From positions 2,232,001 to 2,296,000 of the forward strand of contig NZ_BSUM01000001.1 in the NCBI RefSeq assembly GCF_030161595.1: 64,000 nt of DNA. The letters are read 5' to 3'. Each line of letters opens with the position of its first letter. Within the stretch, counting starts at the first letter, position 1. A model generated the notes under the pieces. The model was given only the letters and a program-made list of their open reading frames with translations. It made no database searches and was not told where the DNA came from. A program made the position numbers and the translations under genes. This DNA is from Litorihabitans aurantiacus. GTDB taxonomy: Bacteria; Actinomycetota; Actinomycetes; Actinomycetales; Beutenbergiaceae. Positions 42,254 to 51,894 of this stretch are shown in pieces.

Positions 42254-44328
42254 CCCGCTCCGTCTACCTCGCCTCGCCCGAGGGCAACACCGGCAAGTCG
42301 ACGATCGCGCTCGGCCTGCTCGACATGTTCACGGCGCGCGTGCAGAGGGTCGGGGTCTTCCGTCCGGTCGTCGCTGCCGAGGGGTCCGACCGCGTCCTCG
42401 AGCTGCTGCTGCGTCACGACGGCGTCGACCTCGACTACGAGGACTGCGTGGGCGTCACCTACGAGCAGGTGCACGCCGACGCCGACGCCGCGCTCGACAC
42501 GATCCTCACCAAGGCGCGCGCGCTCGCCGAGCAGTGCCAGGTCCTCGTCGTCGTCGGGTCCGACTACACCGACGTCGCCGGTCCGACCGAGCTCGCCTTC
42601 AACGCGCGGGTGGCGGCGAACCTCGGCGCGCCCGTCGTGCTCGTCCTCGGTGCCCAGGGGCGCACGCCCGCCCAGGTCCGCCAGGTCAGCGAGGTCGCGA
42701 TCGGCGAGCTGAGCGCGCGCCACGCGCGCGTCGCGGGCATCGTGGCCAACCGCTGCGACCCCGACGAGCTCGACGCTTTCCGCTCCGGCCTGGAGGCCGA
42801 CGTCCCCGTGTGGACGTTCCCCGAGGTCCCGCTGCTCTCGGCCCCGTCGGTCCGCGACCTCATGACGGCGCTCGACGGCGAGATGGTCGCCGGCGAGGAG
42901 TCGCTGCTGGACCGCGAGGCCGAGCACATGCTCGTGGGCGCGATGGGCATCAACCACATGCTCGACCGGCTGCAGGAGGGCTCGTTCGTCATCACGCCCG
43001 CGGACCGCGGCGACGCCGTCGTGGCTCTGCTCGCCGCGCACACCGCCGGCGACTTCCCGACCCTGGCGGGACTCGCCCTCAACGGCGGGTTCGACCTCGA
43101 CCCGCAGATCGACCGGCTCGTGCGGAGCCTCGGCAAGCGCCTGCCGATCCTGCGCACCGACCTCGGCACGTTCACCGCCGCCAAGGTGGTGGCGGGCACG
43201 CGCGGCCTGCTCAGCTCGGGCAGCCAGCGCAAGGTCGAGCTCGCCCGCAGCGCCTTCGAGGCGCACGTCGACGCGGACGCCGTCCTGGCGGCGCTCGACG
43301 TCGAGGCCTCCGACGTCGTGACCCCCTTGATGTTCGAGCACATGCTCTACGAGCGCGCCCGCGCATCCCGCCGGCACATCGTGCTGCCCGAGGGCACCGA
43401 CGACCGCGTGCTGCGCGCCGCGAGCACCGTGCTCTCCCGCGGCGTCGCCGACCTGACGATCCTCGGCGTCGAGCAGGACGTGCGCCAGCGCGCCGTCGAG
43501 CTCGGGCTCGACCTGACCGAGGCGAGGGTGATCGACCCGGTGACCTCCGACCTGCTGGAGCAGCTCGCGCAGGAGTACGCGCGCCTGCGCGAGCACAAGG
43601 GCATGACGGTCGAGCGGGCGCGCGAGATCGTGATCGACGTGTCCTACTTCGGCACGCTGATGGTGCACCTCGGACTCGCCGACGGCATGGTCTCGGGTGC
43701 GCAGCACACGACCGCCCACACGATCCGCCCCTCGTTCGAGACGATCAAGACCGCTCCGGGCGTCTCGATCGTGTCCTCGTGCTTCTTCATGTGCCTGGCG
43801 GACGAGGTGCTCGTGTACGCCGACTGCGCCGTCAACCCCGACCCCGACGCCGAGCAGCTCGCCGACATCGCGATCTCGTCGGCGCGCTCGGCCGTGCAGT
43901 TCGGCGTCGAGCCGCGCATCGCGATGCTCTCCTACTCCACGGGCGAGTCCGGCAGCGGCGCCGACGTCGAGAAGGTGCGCGCCGCGACCGAGCTCGTGCG
44001 GCAGCGGGCGCCCGAGCTGGTGGTCGAGGGGCCGATCCAGTACGACGCCGCCGTCGACCCCGGTGTCGCGGCCTCGAAGATGCCCGGCTCGCCCGTCGCG
44101 GGGCAGGCGACCGTGCTGATCTTCCCGGACCTCAACACCGGCAACAACACGTACAAGGCGGTGCAGCGCACGTCCGGCGCCGTCGCCGTCGGGCCCGTGC
44201 TGCAGGGGCTGAACAAGCCGGTCAACGACCTCTCGCGCGGCGCGACGGTCAAGGACATCATCACCACGGTCGCCATCACGGCGATCCAGGCGCAGGACGC
44301 CGCGGCGTCCGCAGGGAAGGACGCATGA
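42250..44328 (+). CDS. pta: Phosphate acetyltransferase (long form)
   Basis: A 692-residue enzyme interconverting acetyl-phosphate and acetyl-CoA. It has the long-form architecture: an N-terminal dethiobiotin-synthetase-like P-loop domain ([19 protein letters not shown] at 9-27), a middle DRTGG-type domain (about 225-340), and the C-terminal PTA_PTB catalytic domain from about 360 ([73 protein letters not shown]). The start is GTG at 42250, overlapping the xfp stop. Its own stop overlaps the ackA ATG. No breaks are visible. Confidence 0.97.
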   Translation: MTRSVYLASPEGNTGKSTIALGLLDMFTARVQRVGVFRPVVAAEGSDRVLELLLRHDGVDLDYEDCVGVTYEQVHADADAALDTILTKARALAEQCQVLVVVGSDYTDVAGPTELAFNARVAANLGAPVVLVLGAQGRTPAQVRQVSEVAIGELSARHARVAGIVANRCDPDELDAFRSGLEADVPVWTFPEVPLLSAPSVRDLMTALDGEMVAGEESLLDREAEHMLVGAMGINHMLDRLQEGSFVITPADRGDAVVALLAAHTAGDFPTLAGLALNGGFDLDPQIDRLVRSLGKRLPILRTDLGTFTAAKVVAGTRGLLSSGSQRKVELARSAFEAHVDADAVLAALDVEASDVVTPLMFEHMLYERARASRRHIVLPEGTDDRVLRAASTVLSRGVADLTILGVEQDVRQRAVELGLDLTEARVIDPVTSDLLEQLAQEYARLREHKGMTVERAREIVIDVSYFGTLMVHLGLADGMVSGAQHTTAHTIRPSFETIKTAPGVSIVSSCFFMCLADEVLVYADCAVNPDPDAEQLADIAISSARSAVQFGVEPRIAMLSYSTGESGSGADVEKVRAATELVRQRAPELVVEGPIQYDAAVDPGVAASKMPGSPVAGQATVLIFPDLNTGNNTYKAVQRTSGAVAVGPVLQGLNKPVNDLSRGATVKDIITTVAITAIQAQDAAASAGKDA

Positions 44329-45542
44329 CCGACCAGCATCGCCCGATCGAGCCTTCCGGCCGGTCCGTCCTCGTCCTGAACTCGGGCAGCTCGTCGCTGA
44401 AGTACCAGCTGGTCGACGCGGAGACCGAGCAGGCGCTGGCCGCCGGGATCGTGGAGAAGGTCGGTGAGGACGACGCGAACGTGCGCCACGAGGTGGGCGG
44501 GGAGCGGACCGAGCGCACGCTCGCCGTCGCCGACCACGCGGCGGCGCTCGAGGTCGTGCTGGGGCTGTTCGAGGAGCTGGGCCCGCCGCTCGCGGACGCG
44601 GGCATCGTGGCCGTCGGCCACCGGGTGGTCCACGGCGGCACGCGCCTGGTCGAGACCACGGTGATCGACGACGCCGTGGAGGCCGACATCGAGGCGCTCT
44701 CGCCGCTCGCGCCGCTGCACAACCCGGCCAACCTCACCGGGATCCGGGGTGCGCGGCGCCTGCTGCCCGACGTGCCGCACGTGGCCGTCTGCGACACCGC
44801 CTTCTTCGCCACCCTGCCCGACGCCGCGGCCACCTACGCGCTGAACGCCGAGGTCGCGCGCGCCCACCAGGTGCGGCGCTACGGCGCGCACGGGACCTCC
44901 CACCGCTACGTCTCGCGCGAGGCCGCGGCGTTCCTGGGCCGCGACGTCGCCGACCTGCACCAGATCGTGCTGCACCTCGGCAACGGCGCGTCGGCCTCGG
45001 CCGTGCGCGACGGCCGCGCGATCGACACCTCCATGGGCCTGACCCCGCTCGAGGGTCTCGTGATGGGCACGCGGTCGGGCGACCTCGACCCCGCGATCGT
45101 GATCCACCTGCACCGCAACGGCGGCCTGTCGGTCGACGAGATCGACGACCTGCTCAACCGCCGCTCGGGCGTCAAGGGGCTCGCGGGTGTGAGCGACATG
45201 CGCGAGCTGCGCGCGCTCGTGGACGCGGGCGACGAGGACGCGCGGCTCGCGCTGGAGGTGTACCTCCTGCGGCTGCGCAAGTACGTCGGCGCCTACCACG
45301 CGGAGCTCGGCCGGCTGGACGTGCTCACGTTCACCGCGGGGATCGGAGAGAACGACGCCGCGATCCGCGCGGGCGCCGTCGCGGGCCTGGAGGGTTGGGG
45401 CATCGAGATCGACGCCGAGCGCAACGCGGCCCGCACGCCCGGGCCGCGCGTCATCTCGCCCGACGGCGCACGCGTGACAGTCCTGGTGGTCCCCACCAAC
45501 GAGGAGCTCGAGATCACGCGCCAGACCCTCGCCGCCATCTGA
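44325..45542 (+). CDS. ackA: Acetate kinase
   Basis: A 405-residue kinase making acetate and ATP from acetyl-phosphate. The family signatures are [15 protein letters not shown] near 15-29, [12 protein letters not shown] near 99, the phosphate-binding [48 protein letters not shown] with the catalytic His/Arg, [37 protein letters not shown], and [13 protein letters not shown] near 333. ATG at 44325 overlaps the pta stop. A terminator hairpin follows at 45617-45654, after a pair of GCGAGGTACT repeats. Confidence 0.98.
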   Translation: MTDQHRPIEPSGRSVLVLNSGSSSLKYQLVDAETEQALAAGIVEKVGEDDANVRHEVGGERTERTLAVADHAAALEVVLGLFEELGPPLADAGIVAVGHRVVHGGTRLVETTVIDDAVEADIEALSPLAPLHNPANLTGIRGARRLLPDVPHVAVCDTAFFATLPDAAATYALNAEVARAHQVRRYGAHGTSHRYVSREAAAFLGRDVADLHQIVLHLGNGASASAVRDGRAIDTSMGLTPLEGLVMGTRSGDLDPAIVIHLHRNGGLSVDEIDDLLNRRSGVKGLAGVSDMRELRALVDAGDEDARLALEVYLLRLRKYVGAYHAELGRLDVLTFTAGIGENDAAIRAGAVAGLEGWGIEIDAERNAARTPGPRVISPDGARVTVLVVPTNEELEITRQTLAAI

Positions 45543-45574
45543 CGCGAGGTACTTCTGGGCACTCGCGAGGTACT
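45543..45574. repeat. Pair of CGCGAGGTACT repeats after ackA
   Basis: CGCGAGGTACT occurs at 45543-45553 and again at 45564-45574, a 21-base period. A second pair with 20-base spacing lies at 45852-45881, so a 40-base block is imperfectly duplicated about 300 bases apart, flanking an otherwise gene-free stretch. Confidence 0.7.
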
Positions 45575-45616
45575 CGGGGATGACCACGAGAGATCCCGCG
45601 ACCAGCCAGTCCCGCA

Positions 45617-45654
45617 CGAGGGCCCGCCACCGCCGATGCGTTGGCGGGCCCTCG
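45617..45654 (+). terminator. Terminator of the xfp-pta-ackA operon
   Basis: CGAGGGCCCGCCA (45617-45629) pairs perfectly with TGGCGGGCCCTCG (45642-45654), a 13-bp stem with a 12-base loop, 75 bases beyond the ackA stop. Confidence 0.8.
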
Positions 45655-45708
45655 CCGTCGTGCGACGCCTCTCGTGGCTCGCGCGTCGCGGGAGCCGACC
45701 GGTTGAGA

Positions 45709-45807
45709 CCTCGCTCAGGGAGGCCGATCCGCGAGCGGCGCGGCGCGTCGTGGCCGACACGCCGTGGAACGGGCCCGCTCGACGAAGACGTGCCTCCCTC
45801 AGCGAGG
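45709..45807. repeat. 16-base inverted repeat with 67-base spacer
   Basis: CCTCGCTCAGGGAGGC (45709-45724) and GCCTCCCTCAGCGAGG (45792-45807) are reverse complements with one mismatch. They lie in the 346-base gene-free stretch between ackA and the small lipoprotein gene. No protein frame with sense fills the spacer. Confidence 0.6.
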
Positions 45808-45851
45808 CCGGTGGTCCCGAGGCGGGACGGCCGGTCGGACGCCCCGCGCGG

Positions 45852-45881
45852 GCGAGGTACTCCAGACGTCCGCGAGGTACT
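45852..45881. repeat. Second pair of GCGAGGTACT repeats, before the lipoprotein gene
   Basis: GCGAGGTACT occurs at 45852-45861 and 45872-45881. The second copy is followed by TTCGGGC and the ATG at 45889, and its GAGGT could serve as ribosome-binding site. A related GAGGTACGTTCGAGC precedes the unrelated gene starting at 49174 on the minus strand. Confidence 0.65.
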
Positions 45882-45888
45882 TTCGGGC

Positions 45889-46287
45889 ATGCTCACGGCC
45901 GGATCGACGATCGTCGGCCGGGGTGCGCCCGGCATCGCTGTCGCTGTCGCCGTGGTCGTCGCTGCCGTCGCGGCCTCGTGCTCCGGTCCGGCAGCACCCC
46001 AGCCGTTCGCGGTCCACGCGCCAGGTCCGGTCGTCGCCGACGCGGAGATCTCCGGCGTCCTGCAGCTGACCGACGGCTGCCTCACCGTCGGCGGCTACCC
46101 GCTCTCGCTGGTCGAGTCGGCGGTCTGGGACGCTCGAGGCGGCTTCCTCACGCTCGAGGGTGAGGACCACGCCGTCGGGAGCGAGGTGTCGTGGGGCGGT
46201 GCGTACAGCGACGCCTCCGCCGTCGCCAACCTGCCTGCAGGCTGTACGGGCGAGGAGGTCGCGACGGTCCACGCCGTCGGGCCCTAG
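45889..46287 (+). CDS. Small putative lipoprotein of unknown function
   Basis: A 132-residue product from the ATG at 45889. Residues 1-30 form a signal peptide (GIAVAVAVVVAAVAASC) with a weak lipobox AASC at Cys31. The mature part is a compact acidic domain with two cysteines (LQLTDGCLTVGGYPLSLVES and LPAGCTGEEVATVHAVGP) that could form a disulphide, and aromatic/glycine-rich strands (AVWDARGGFLTLEGEDHAVG). I do not recognise the family. The frame is open further upstream, but that region is noncoding in character (terminator and repeats), so the internal ATG is chosen. The 3' end forms part of a shared terminator. Confidence 0.65.
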   Translation: MLTAGSTIVGRGAPGIAVAVAVVVAAVAASCSGPAAPQPFAVHAPGPVVADAEISGVLQLTDGCLTVGGYPLSLVESAVWDARGGFLTLEGEDHAVGSEVSWGGAYSDASAVANLPAGCTGEEVATVHAVGP

Positions 46288-46307
46288 TTCTCGCCGGCCC
46301 GACGGCG
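46272..46307. terminator. Bidirectional terminator between lipoprotein gene and fumC
   Basis: CGCCGTCGGGCC (46272-46283) pairs with GGCCCGACGGCG (46296-46307), a 12-bp perfect stem that overlaps the last codons of the lipoprotein gene and lies 13 bases past the fumC stop. Confidence 0.75.
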
Positions 46308-46320
46308 CGTCCCGAGGTCG

Positions 46321-47721
46321 CTAGTTGCGCGGCGTCGTCATCGCGGCGACGTCGAGCGCGACGTCGAGCTGCTCGGTCGTGACCTCGCCCCGCTCGACGT
46401 AGCCGAGGTCGATGACGGCCTCACGGATCGTGATGCCCTTCTTCACCGAGTGCTTGGCGATCGCGGCGGCGGCCTCGTAGCCGATGACGCGGTTGAGCGG
46501 CGTGACGATCGACGGCGAGGACTCCGCCAGCTCCCGGCAGCGCTCGACGTTCGCGGTGATCCCGTCGACGCAGCGCTCGGCGAGGACGCGCGAGACGTTG
46601 CCGAGCAGGGTGATCGACTCGAGCAGGTTGCGCGCCATCACGGGCAGCATGACGTTCAGCTCGAACAGGCCGGTGGAGCCGGAGAACGCGATGGCCTGGT
46701 CGTTGCCGATGACCTGGGCGCACACCTGCAGCGCGGCCTCGGGCAGCACCGGGTTGACCTTGCCGGGCATGATCGAGGAGCCGGGCTGCAGGTCGGGCAG
46801 CGCGATCTCGCCGAGGCCGGTGCGCGGGCCGGAACCCATCCAGCGCAGGTCGTTGCAGATCTTCACGAGCGAGACCGCGACGGTGCGCAGCGCGCCGGAC
46901 GTCTCCACGAAGGAGTCCATCGCGCCCTGGGCCTCGAAGTGGTCGCGCGCCTCGACGACCGGCAGGCCCGTCTGCTCGGCCACGTAGCCGATGACCTTCT
47001 GCGGGAAGCCCGCCGGGGTGTTGATGCCGGTCCCGACGGCGGTGCCGCCCTGGGGCAGCTCGGCGAGCCTCTCGAGGGTGGCGCGCACGCGTGCGATCCC
47101 GTAGCGGATCTGCGTCGCGTAGCCGGCGAACTCCTGCCCGAGCATGACGGGCGTCGCGTCCATGAGGTGCGTGCGGCCCGACTTCACGACGCCCGAGAAC
47201 TCCGCCGCCTTCGCCTCGAGCGAGGCCGCGAGCGTCTCCAGGCCGGGGAGCAGGACGTTCGTGACCGCCTCGAGCGCGGCGACGTGGATCGAGGAGGGGA
47301 ACACGTCGTTGCTCGACTGCGAGGCGTTGACGTGGTCGTTGGGGTGGACCGGGCGTCCGAGGGTCCGGCTCGCGAGCGTCGCGATGACCTCGTTGGTGTT
47401 CATGTTCGAGGAGGTGCCGGACCCGGTCTGGAAGACGTCGACCGGGAAGTCGTGGTCGAGCTCGCCGGCGACGACGCGGTCGGCCGCCGTCGCGATGGCC
47501 TCGGCGACGTCCGTTTCGAGCACGCCGAGGTCGGCGTTCGCCCGCGCGGCCGCCTTCTTGATGTGCGCCAGGGCGGCGATGTGGTGGCGCGAGAGCGTCG
47601 TGCCGGAGATCGGGAAGTTCTCCACGGCCCGCTGGGTCTGCGCCGCGTACGTGGCGTCCTTCGGGACCCTGACCTCCCCCATCGTGTCGTGCTCGATGCG
47701 GTACTCGGTCTCCGCGGCCAT
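46321..47721 (-). CDS. fumC: Fumarate hydratase class II FumC
   Basis: A 466-residue cytoplasmic fumarase of the citric-acid cycle. Motifs are [25 protein letters not shown] near the start, [18 protein letters not shown] near 95, [21 protein letters not shown] near 125, [21 protein letters not shown] with the active-site His, [13 protein letters not shown], and the superfamily signature [15 protein letters not shown] near 318. ATG at 47721 has GAAGGAG eight bases upstream; the longer in-frame start at 47763 overlaps that site and is rejected. It is monocistronic with a shared terminator. It lacks the palindrome found before icd and sucC. Confidence 0.97.
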   Translation of the reverse strand: MAAETEYRIEHDTMGEVRVPKDATYAAQTQRAVENFPISGTTLSRHHIAALAHIKKAAARANADLGVLETDVAEAIATAADRVVAGELDHDFPVDVFQTGSGTSSNMNTNEVIATLASRTLGRPVHPNDHVNASQSSNDVFPSSIHVAALEAVTNVLLPGLETLAASLEAKAAEFSGVVKSGRTHLMDATPVMLGQEFAGYATQIRYGIARVRATLERLAELPQGGTAVGTGINTPAGFPQKVIGYVAEQTGLPVVEARDHFEAQGAMDSFVETSGALRTVAVSLVKICNDLRWMGSGPRTGLGEIALPDLQPGSSIMPGKVNPVLPEAALQVCAQVIGNDQAIAFSGSTGLFELNVMLPVMARNLLESITLLGNVSRVLAERCVDGITANVERCRELAESSPSIVTPLNRVIGYEAAAAIAKHSVKKGITIREAVIDLGYVERGEVTTEQLDVALDVAAMTTPRN

Positions 47722-47794
47722 GCGGGTGCTCCTTCGTGGGGTGGGGTCGTGGTGGAACCTCACCCAGTCTGCCAGGCCGGTGCCGGCCGACGGC

Positions 47795-48740
47795 TCAGCG
47801 CTCCCGCCGCGCGAGGGCGTCGATCGCCCGGCAGGTCAGCTCCATCTCGCGCTCACCCCCGTGGCCCTCGGACTCCACGACGTGCAGCTCGCTGCCCGGC
47901 CACGCCCGGTGCAGGCGCCACGGCGTGATCACCGGTCCGCTGATGTCGCGGCGGCCGTGGATCAGCACGCCGGGGATCTGCGCCAGCTCGTCGGCCCGGG
48001 CGAGAACGCTCCGGTCCCCCGCGAGGAAGCAGTCGTGGGCCCAGAAGTGGGTGACGAGGGTCGCGAAGTTCGCTCGCCCTCGCGCGTCCGCATGGAGCTG
48101 ACCCGGCTGCCAGCCCGGGTCGAGCGAGACGTGCGTGGACTCCCACGCGTCCCACGCGTCCGCCGCCGACGCGCGAACGGCAGGATCGCCGTCACGCATC
48201 AGCCGCGCGTAGCGGGCGACGACGCGCTCATCCGCGGGCACACCGGCCGCGAACTCTCCCACGCCTCCGGGAACACCCGCCCGACCCCCTCGGTGATCCA
48301 GTCGATCTCCTCCCGCCCACCGGTCGTGACAGCGGTGAGCACCAGCGCCGTCACCCGCGCCGGGTGGGCCAGCGCGTACGCGAGGGCGAGGGTCGACCCC
48401 CACGAGACGCCGTGCACGAGCCACGCCTCGACTCCGAGGTGCTCCCGCAGCGCCTCGAGGTCCGCGATCAGGACGTCCGTCGTGATGGCGTCGAGGTTCT
48501 CGAGGTCGTCGATCGCCCACGGGGTGCTGCGCCCGCACCCACGCTGGTCCAGCCCGACGACGAGGTGCCGCTCCGGGTCGAACCGCCGCCGATATCCCCC
48601 CGGACCGAGGCCGCTCCCCGGCCCACCGTGCAGGTAGAGGGCAGGCCGACCCCCGGGTGGCCCGAGGCCTCCCAGAAGATGCAGGCGCCGTCGGGCCGAT
48701 CGATCCATCCGTGCTCGAACGGCTCGATCGGCGGGTGCAT
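47795..48740 (-). CDS. Prolyl aminopeptidase-like alpha/beta hydrolase, S33 family (frameshifted twice)
   Basis: The frame from the ATG at 48740 ([20 protein letters not shown]) breaks at the CCCCC run 48650-48654. With one added G it continues [14 protein letters not shown], the oxyanion motif HGGPGSG of proline iminopeptidases, then [11 protein letters not shown] and the nucleophile Ser in [19 protein letters not shown] near 115. A second one-base break near 48256-48260 leads to [18 protein letters not shown] and the catalytic Asp/His segment ([17 protein letters not shown]). The repaired length is 315 residues, normal for the family. It removes N-terminal proline from peptides or acts on a related substrate; the assignment is by motif. 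Confidence 0.85.
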
Positions 48741-48823
48741 CCGGGCACGCTACCCCGCCGAGAACGTCACCCGCCGCGTGGCGCGAAACTGCGACACGGA
48801 CCAGGCCGGTGCCGGGCGACGGC

Positions 48824-49174
48824 TCAGCCGGTCGGGCGCAGCACGCCCTCCTCGACGGGGAACGCGACGGAGAAGTACACCTGCGGGGCCGTCATGTCTC
48901 CCCAGTCGTCCTTCTTCACCCGCAGCCCGTCGGCCGACACCTCGACGATGAGGACGCGCAACCACGTGCCGTCCTCGCGGCGCAGCTCGTACGGGTCGGC
49001 GAGGTAGGAGATCCCGAGGGCGTCTAGCGTCTCCTCGGCGGTCAACCAGTCGACCGGCCCCGTCCTGCGACGACCGAGGAGATCGACGACGACGAAGTCC
49101 TCCCCGACCGGCTCCATCCATCCCAGGAGCTCACGGTCGCCGGGACGACGGTGCTCGATCCATGCGCTGCGCAT
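48824..49174 (-). CDS. Hypothetical protein
   Basis: A 116-residue soluble protein from the ATG at 49174 (MRSAWIEHRRPGDRELLGWM). It contains FVVVDLLGRRRTGPVDWLTAEETLDALGISYLADPYELR and a charged beta-rich end (VLIVEVSADGLRVKKDDWG). No signal peptide, helix repeat or known motif is evident. Similar short proteins occur as stand-alone genes in actinobacteria, but I cannot name a family. A GAGGTAC about ten bases upstream may be its ribosome-binding site. Neighbours on the same strand are the S33 hydrolase and a GNAT protein. Confidence 0.6.
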   Translation of the reverse strand: MRSAWIEHRRPGDRELLGWMEPVGEDFVVVDLLGRRRTGPVDWLTAEETLDALGISYLADPYELRREDGTWLRVLIVEVSADGLRVKKDDWGDMTAPQVYFSVAFPVEEGVLRPTG

Positions 49175-49231
49175 CGCTCGAACGTACCTCGGACACGACA
49201 CCGCGTGCCGGGTGACCGTCCCGCCCCGCGC

Positions 49232-49654
49232 TCAGCCCTCGAGCCAGCGCCCGTACACCGCCGTGTCCTGCCGCTCGTACCCCAGGTGCGGGTACAGCGA
49301 CGCCGCCGGGTTACCCTCGCGCACCATGAGCTGCACCTTGCGGGCGCCGGCCCGCGCGAGCCAGGTCTCCGCCGTCGTGACGAGCGTGCGGGCGAGGCCG
49401 GCCCCGCGCCGCGTCGGGTCGACCGCCAGGTAGTACAGCCAGCCGCGGTGGCCGTCGTAGCCCGCGAGGACCGAGCCGACCATCCGCTCGTCCTCGAGCG
49501 CGACGACGACGGTCGACGTCGGCCCCGCGATCGCCTGCGCGAGGTCGCGCTCGGGCGGGTTCCAGGGCCGCGTCAGGCCGCACCCCTCCCACAGGGTGAC
49601 GACGGCGGAGCGCACCTTCGCCGTCGCCCCCTCCTCCAGGTGCACCAGTTCCAT
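49232..49654 (-). CDS. GNAT-family N-acetyltransferase
   Basis: A 140-residue single-domain acetyltransferase. The CoA-binding signature is LYYLAVDPTRRGAGLARTLVTTAETWL (R/Q-x-x-G-x-G/A near residues 83-89), preceded by VVVALEDERMVGSVLAGYDGHRGW. The last part (VQLMVREGNPAASLYPHLGYERQD) has the typical N-A-x-x-x-Y-x-x-x-G-F/Y ending of YpeA-like proteins. It transfers acetyl from acetyl-CoA to an amine; the substrate is unknown. ATG at 49654 is the only sensible start. It lies 42 bases after guaB3 on the same strand. Confidence 0.9.
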   Translation of the reverse strand: MELVHLEEGATAKVRSAVVTLWEGCGLTRPWNPPERDLAQAIAGPTSTVVVALEDERMVGSVLAGYDGHRGWLYYLAVDPTRRGAGLARTLVTTAETWLARAGARKVQLMVREGNPAASLYPHLGYERQDTAVYGRWLEG

Positions 49655-49696
49655 CGAGTCCCCCTCGACGGCCGACGAGACCGTCGGCCGAGTCGC

Positions 49697-50821
49697 TCAG
49701 CGCGGCGCGTAGGGCGACACCACGACCTCGACGCGCTGGAACTCCTTGACGTCGGAGAACCCGGTCGTGGCCATCGCCTTGCGCAGCGCGCCGATCATGT
49801 TCAGCGTGCCGTCGGCCCGCCCGCCGGGGCCGTGCAGCACCTCGCGCAGCGTGCCCACGGTGCCCACGCGCACGCGCTCGCCGCGCGGCAGGTCGGGGTG
49901 GTGCGCCTCGGAGCCCCAGTGCCAGCCGCGGCCCGGCGCCTCCGTCGCACGCGCGAGCGCGGCCCCGAGCATCACGGCGTCGGCGCCGCACGCGATCGCC
50001 TTGACCAGGTCGCCGCTGCGCCCGACGCTGCCGTCCGCGATCACGTGCACGTACCGGCCGCCGGACTCGTCGAGGTAGTCGCGGCGCGCAGCCGCGACGT
50101 CGGCGACCGCCGTCGCCATCGGGGCGTGGATTCCGAGGCTCGTGCGGGTGGTGTTGGCCGCTCCCCCGCCGAAACCGACGAGCACGCCCGCCGCACCGGT
50201 GCGCATCAGGTGCAGCGCGGCGGTGTAGGTGGCGGCGCCGCCGACGATCACCGGCACGTCGAGCTCGTAGATGAAGCGCTTGAGGTTCAGCGGCTCCGCC
50301 TCGGAGGAGACGTGCTCGGCCGAGACGGTCGTGCCGCGGATGACGAAGAGGTCGACGCCGGCCGCCACCACGGTGCGCCAGTGCTCCTGCGTGCGCTGCG
50401 GCGAGAGGGCGCCGGCGACGGTCACGCCCGCCGCCCTGATCTCGCGGATCCGCTCGTGGATCAGCTCGGGCACGATCGGCGAGGCGTACAGCTCCTGCAT
50501 CCGGCGCGTGGCGTCACCCGCGGGGATCGTCGCGATCTCCTCGAGCAGCGGCACCGGGTCCTCGTAGCGCGTCCACAGGCCCTCGAGGTCGAGCACGCCG
50601 ATGCCGCCGAGACGGCCGAGCTCGATCGCGGTCTCCGGGCTCATCACCGAGTCCATCGGCGCCGCGAGGACCGGGACGTCGACCTGGTAGGCGTCGATCT
50701 GCCACGTCACCGAGACGTCGTCCGGGGTGCGGGTGCGCCTGCTGGGCACGACGGCGATGTCGTCGAAGGTGTAGGCGCGACGCCCACGCTTGCCGCGGCC
50801 GATCTCGATCTCGTTGCTCAC
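49697..50821 (-). CDS. guaB3: GuaB3-family IMP dehydrogenase-related protein
   Basis: A 374-residue TIM-barrel protein with the GuaB3 start SNEIEIGRGKRGRRAYTFDDI, VPSRRTRTPDDVS, VPVLAAPMDSVMSPETAIELG and LGGIGVLDLEGLW. The active-site loop reads VGFGGGAANTTRTSLGI: the catalytic Cys of true IMP dehydrogenases (GxICTTR) is missing, as in other actinobacterial GuaB3 proteins. Further on are VHVIADGSVGRSGDLVKAIACGADAVMLGAALA and the C-terminal DVKEFQRVEVVV. It lacks the CBS pair of GuaB2. The family's role in purine balance is not firmly established. GTG at 50821 is chosen for the conserved SNEIEIG start; another GTG lies two codons upstream. Confidence 0.9.
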   Translation of the reverse strand: MSNEIEIGRGKRGRRAYTFDDIAVVPSRRTRTPDDVSVTWQIDAYQVDVPVLAAPMDSVMSPETAIELGRLGGIGVLDLEGLWTRYEDPVPLLEEIATIPAGDATRRMQELYASPIVPELIHERIREIRAAGVTVAGALSPQRTQEHWRTVVAAGVDLFVIRGTTVSAEHVSSEAEPLNLKRFIYELDVPVIVGGAATYTAALHLMRTGAAGVLVGFGGGAANTTRTSLGIHAPMATAVADVAAARRDYLDESGGRYVHVIADGSVGRSGDLVKAIACGADAVMLGAALARATEAPGRGWHWGSEAHHPDLPRGERVRVGTVGTLREVLHGPGGRADGTLNMIGALRKAMATTGFSDVKEFQRVEVVVSPYAPR

Positions 50822-50951
50822 GGTCACCCAGGCTACCGGCCGCGCCGACGACGGGCCGGGCGACGCCGCATCCACGGCAGATCCTGCGTCGATCCGCGGG
50901 CGGTACGCGGGTCGCGGGGAGGATGTCGGTCCCGGGTGGCAGGGTGGGGGC

Positions 50952-51781
50952 ATGGCGACGAGCGGGTGGACCACGGGCAGGGTGCTCGGCTTCGACACGG
51001 AGACGACCGGGGTCGACGTCGCGAACGACCGCATCGTGACGGCGGCGCTCGTGATGCGCGAGGGGCTCGCCGGGCTCTCGCGGACCCGCACCTGGATCAT
51101 CGACCCCGGGGTCGAGATCCCCGAGGCCGCCTCGGCGATCCACGGGGTGACGACGGCGTACGCCCGCGAGCACGGCCGGCCGCCCCGCGAGGTGCTCGAG
51201 GAGCTCGCGCAGGCCCTCGCCGGGGCGATGGCCGATGGCGTGCCGGTCGTCGCGTTCAACGCCACGTTCGACCTCACGATCCTCGAGCACGAGCTCGCGC
51301 GGCACGACCTGCCCACGCTGACCGACCGGCTCGGGCGCGCGCCCGGCCCCGCGGTCGACCCCCTCGTGCTCGACCGGGCGCTCGACCGCTACCGTCCCGG
51401 CAAGCGCCGGCTCGGCAACCTCGCGGAGCACTACGGCGTCGTCGCCACCGGTGAGCTGCACGCGGCCGACGTCGACGTCGACGCCACCCTGGACGTGCTC
51501 GGCGCCCTGGTGCGGCGCTTCCCCGAGCTGGCCGAGGTGCCGCTGACCGCGATGCACGAGCGCCAGATCCGCGCCCACCACGCGTGGGCCCGCGGGTTCA
51601 ACGCCTGGCTGCGCGAGAACGGCTACGACCGCCCCCGGCCGACGGCAGCTGGCCGCTGCAGGGCGCCTACGCCCTGCCCGAGGAGGTGCTGGCCGAGATC
51701 GTGCAGCGGGCCCGGGCCGCGGCGACCGCCCAGCGCGTGGACCTGCCCACCGGCGCGGCCCCCGTGACCGCCACCGCCTGA
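50952..51781 (+). CDS. 3'-5' exonuclease, DnaQ-like (frameshifted)
   Basis: A DEDD-family exonuclease resembling the epsilon subunit of DNA polymerase III. Exo I is VLGFDTETTGVDVANDRIVTAAL near residue 10, Exo II VVAFNATFDLTILEHELARH near 100, and Exo III ADVDVDATLDVLGALVRRF near 178. The frame breaks at the CCCCC run 51632-51636; with one C added it continues ADGSWPLQGAYALPEEVLAEIVQRAR to 276 residues. The stretch DGSWPL after the nuclease domain is typical of actinobacterial stand-alone exonucleases. The start is ATG at 50952 with GGGTGGGGG before it. It is divergent from guaB3 across 130 bases. A repair or RNA-processing role is possible. Confidence 0.9.
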
Positions 51782-51852
51782 CCGCCACCGCCTGACCCCA
51801 ACGCCTGACCGACGCCCTGACCGACGCCGCCTGACCACCACCGCCCGACCGC
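51771..51852. repeat. Degenerate tandem repeat of TGACCGCCACCGCC units
   Basis: Beginning inside the last codons of the exonuclease gene, units close to TGACCGCCACCGCC recur at 14-16-base spacing about six times (TGACCGCCACCGCC, TGACCGCCACCGCC, TGACCCCAACGCC, TGACCGACGCCC and so on). Each unit contains TGA, so stop codons recur through the tract. No function is apparent. Confidence 0.7.
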
Positions 51853-51894
51853 GCCTGCCGGGCCCGCGGCGGGCACCGCCGTCGATCCTCGCGC

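Noticed and set aside
45543-45881. A miniature transposable element bounded by the GCGAGGTACT pairs
   Set aside because: The end repeats are direct, not inverted, no target-site duplication is visible, and the span holds the ackA terminator.
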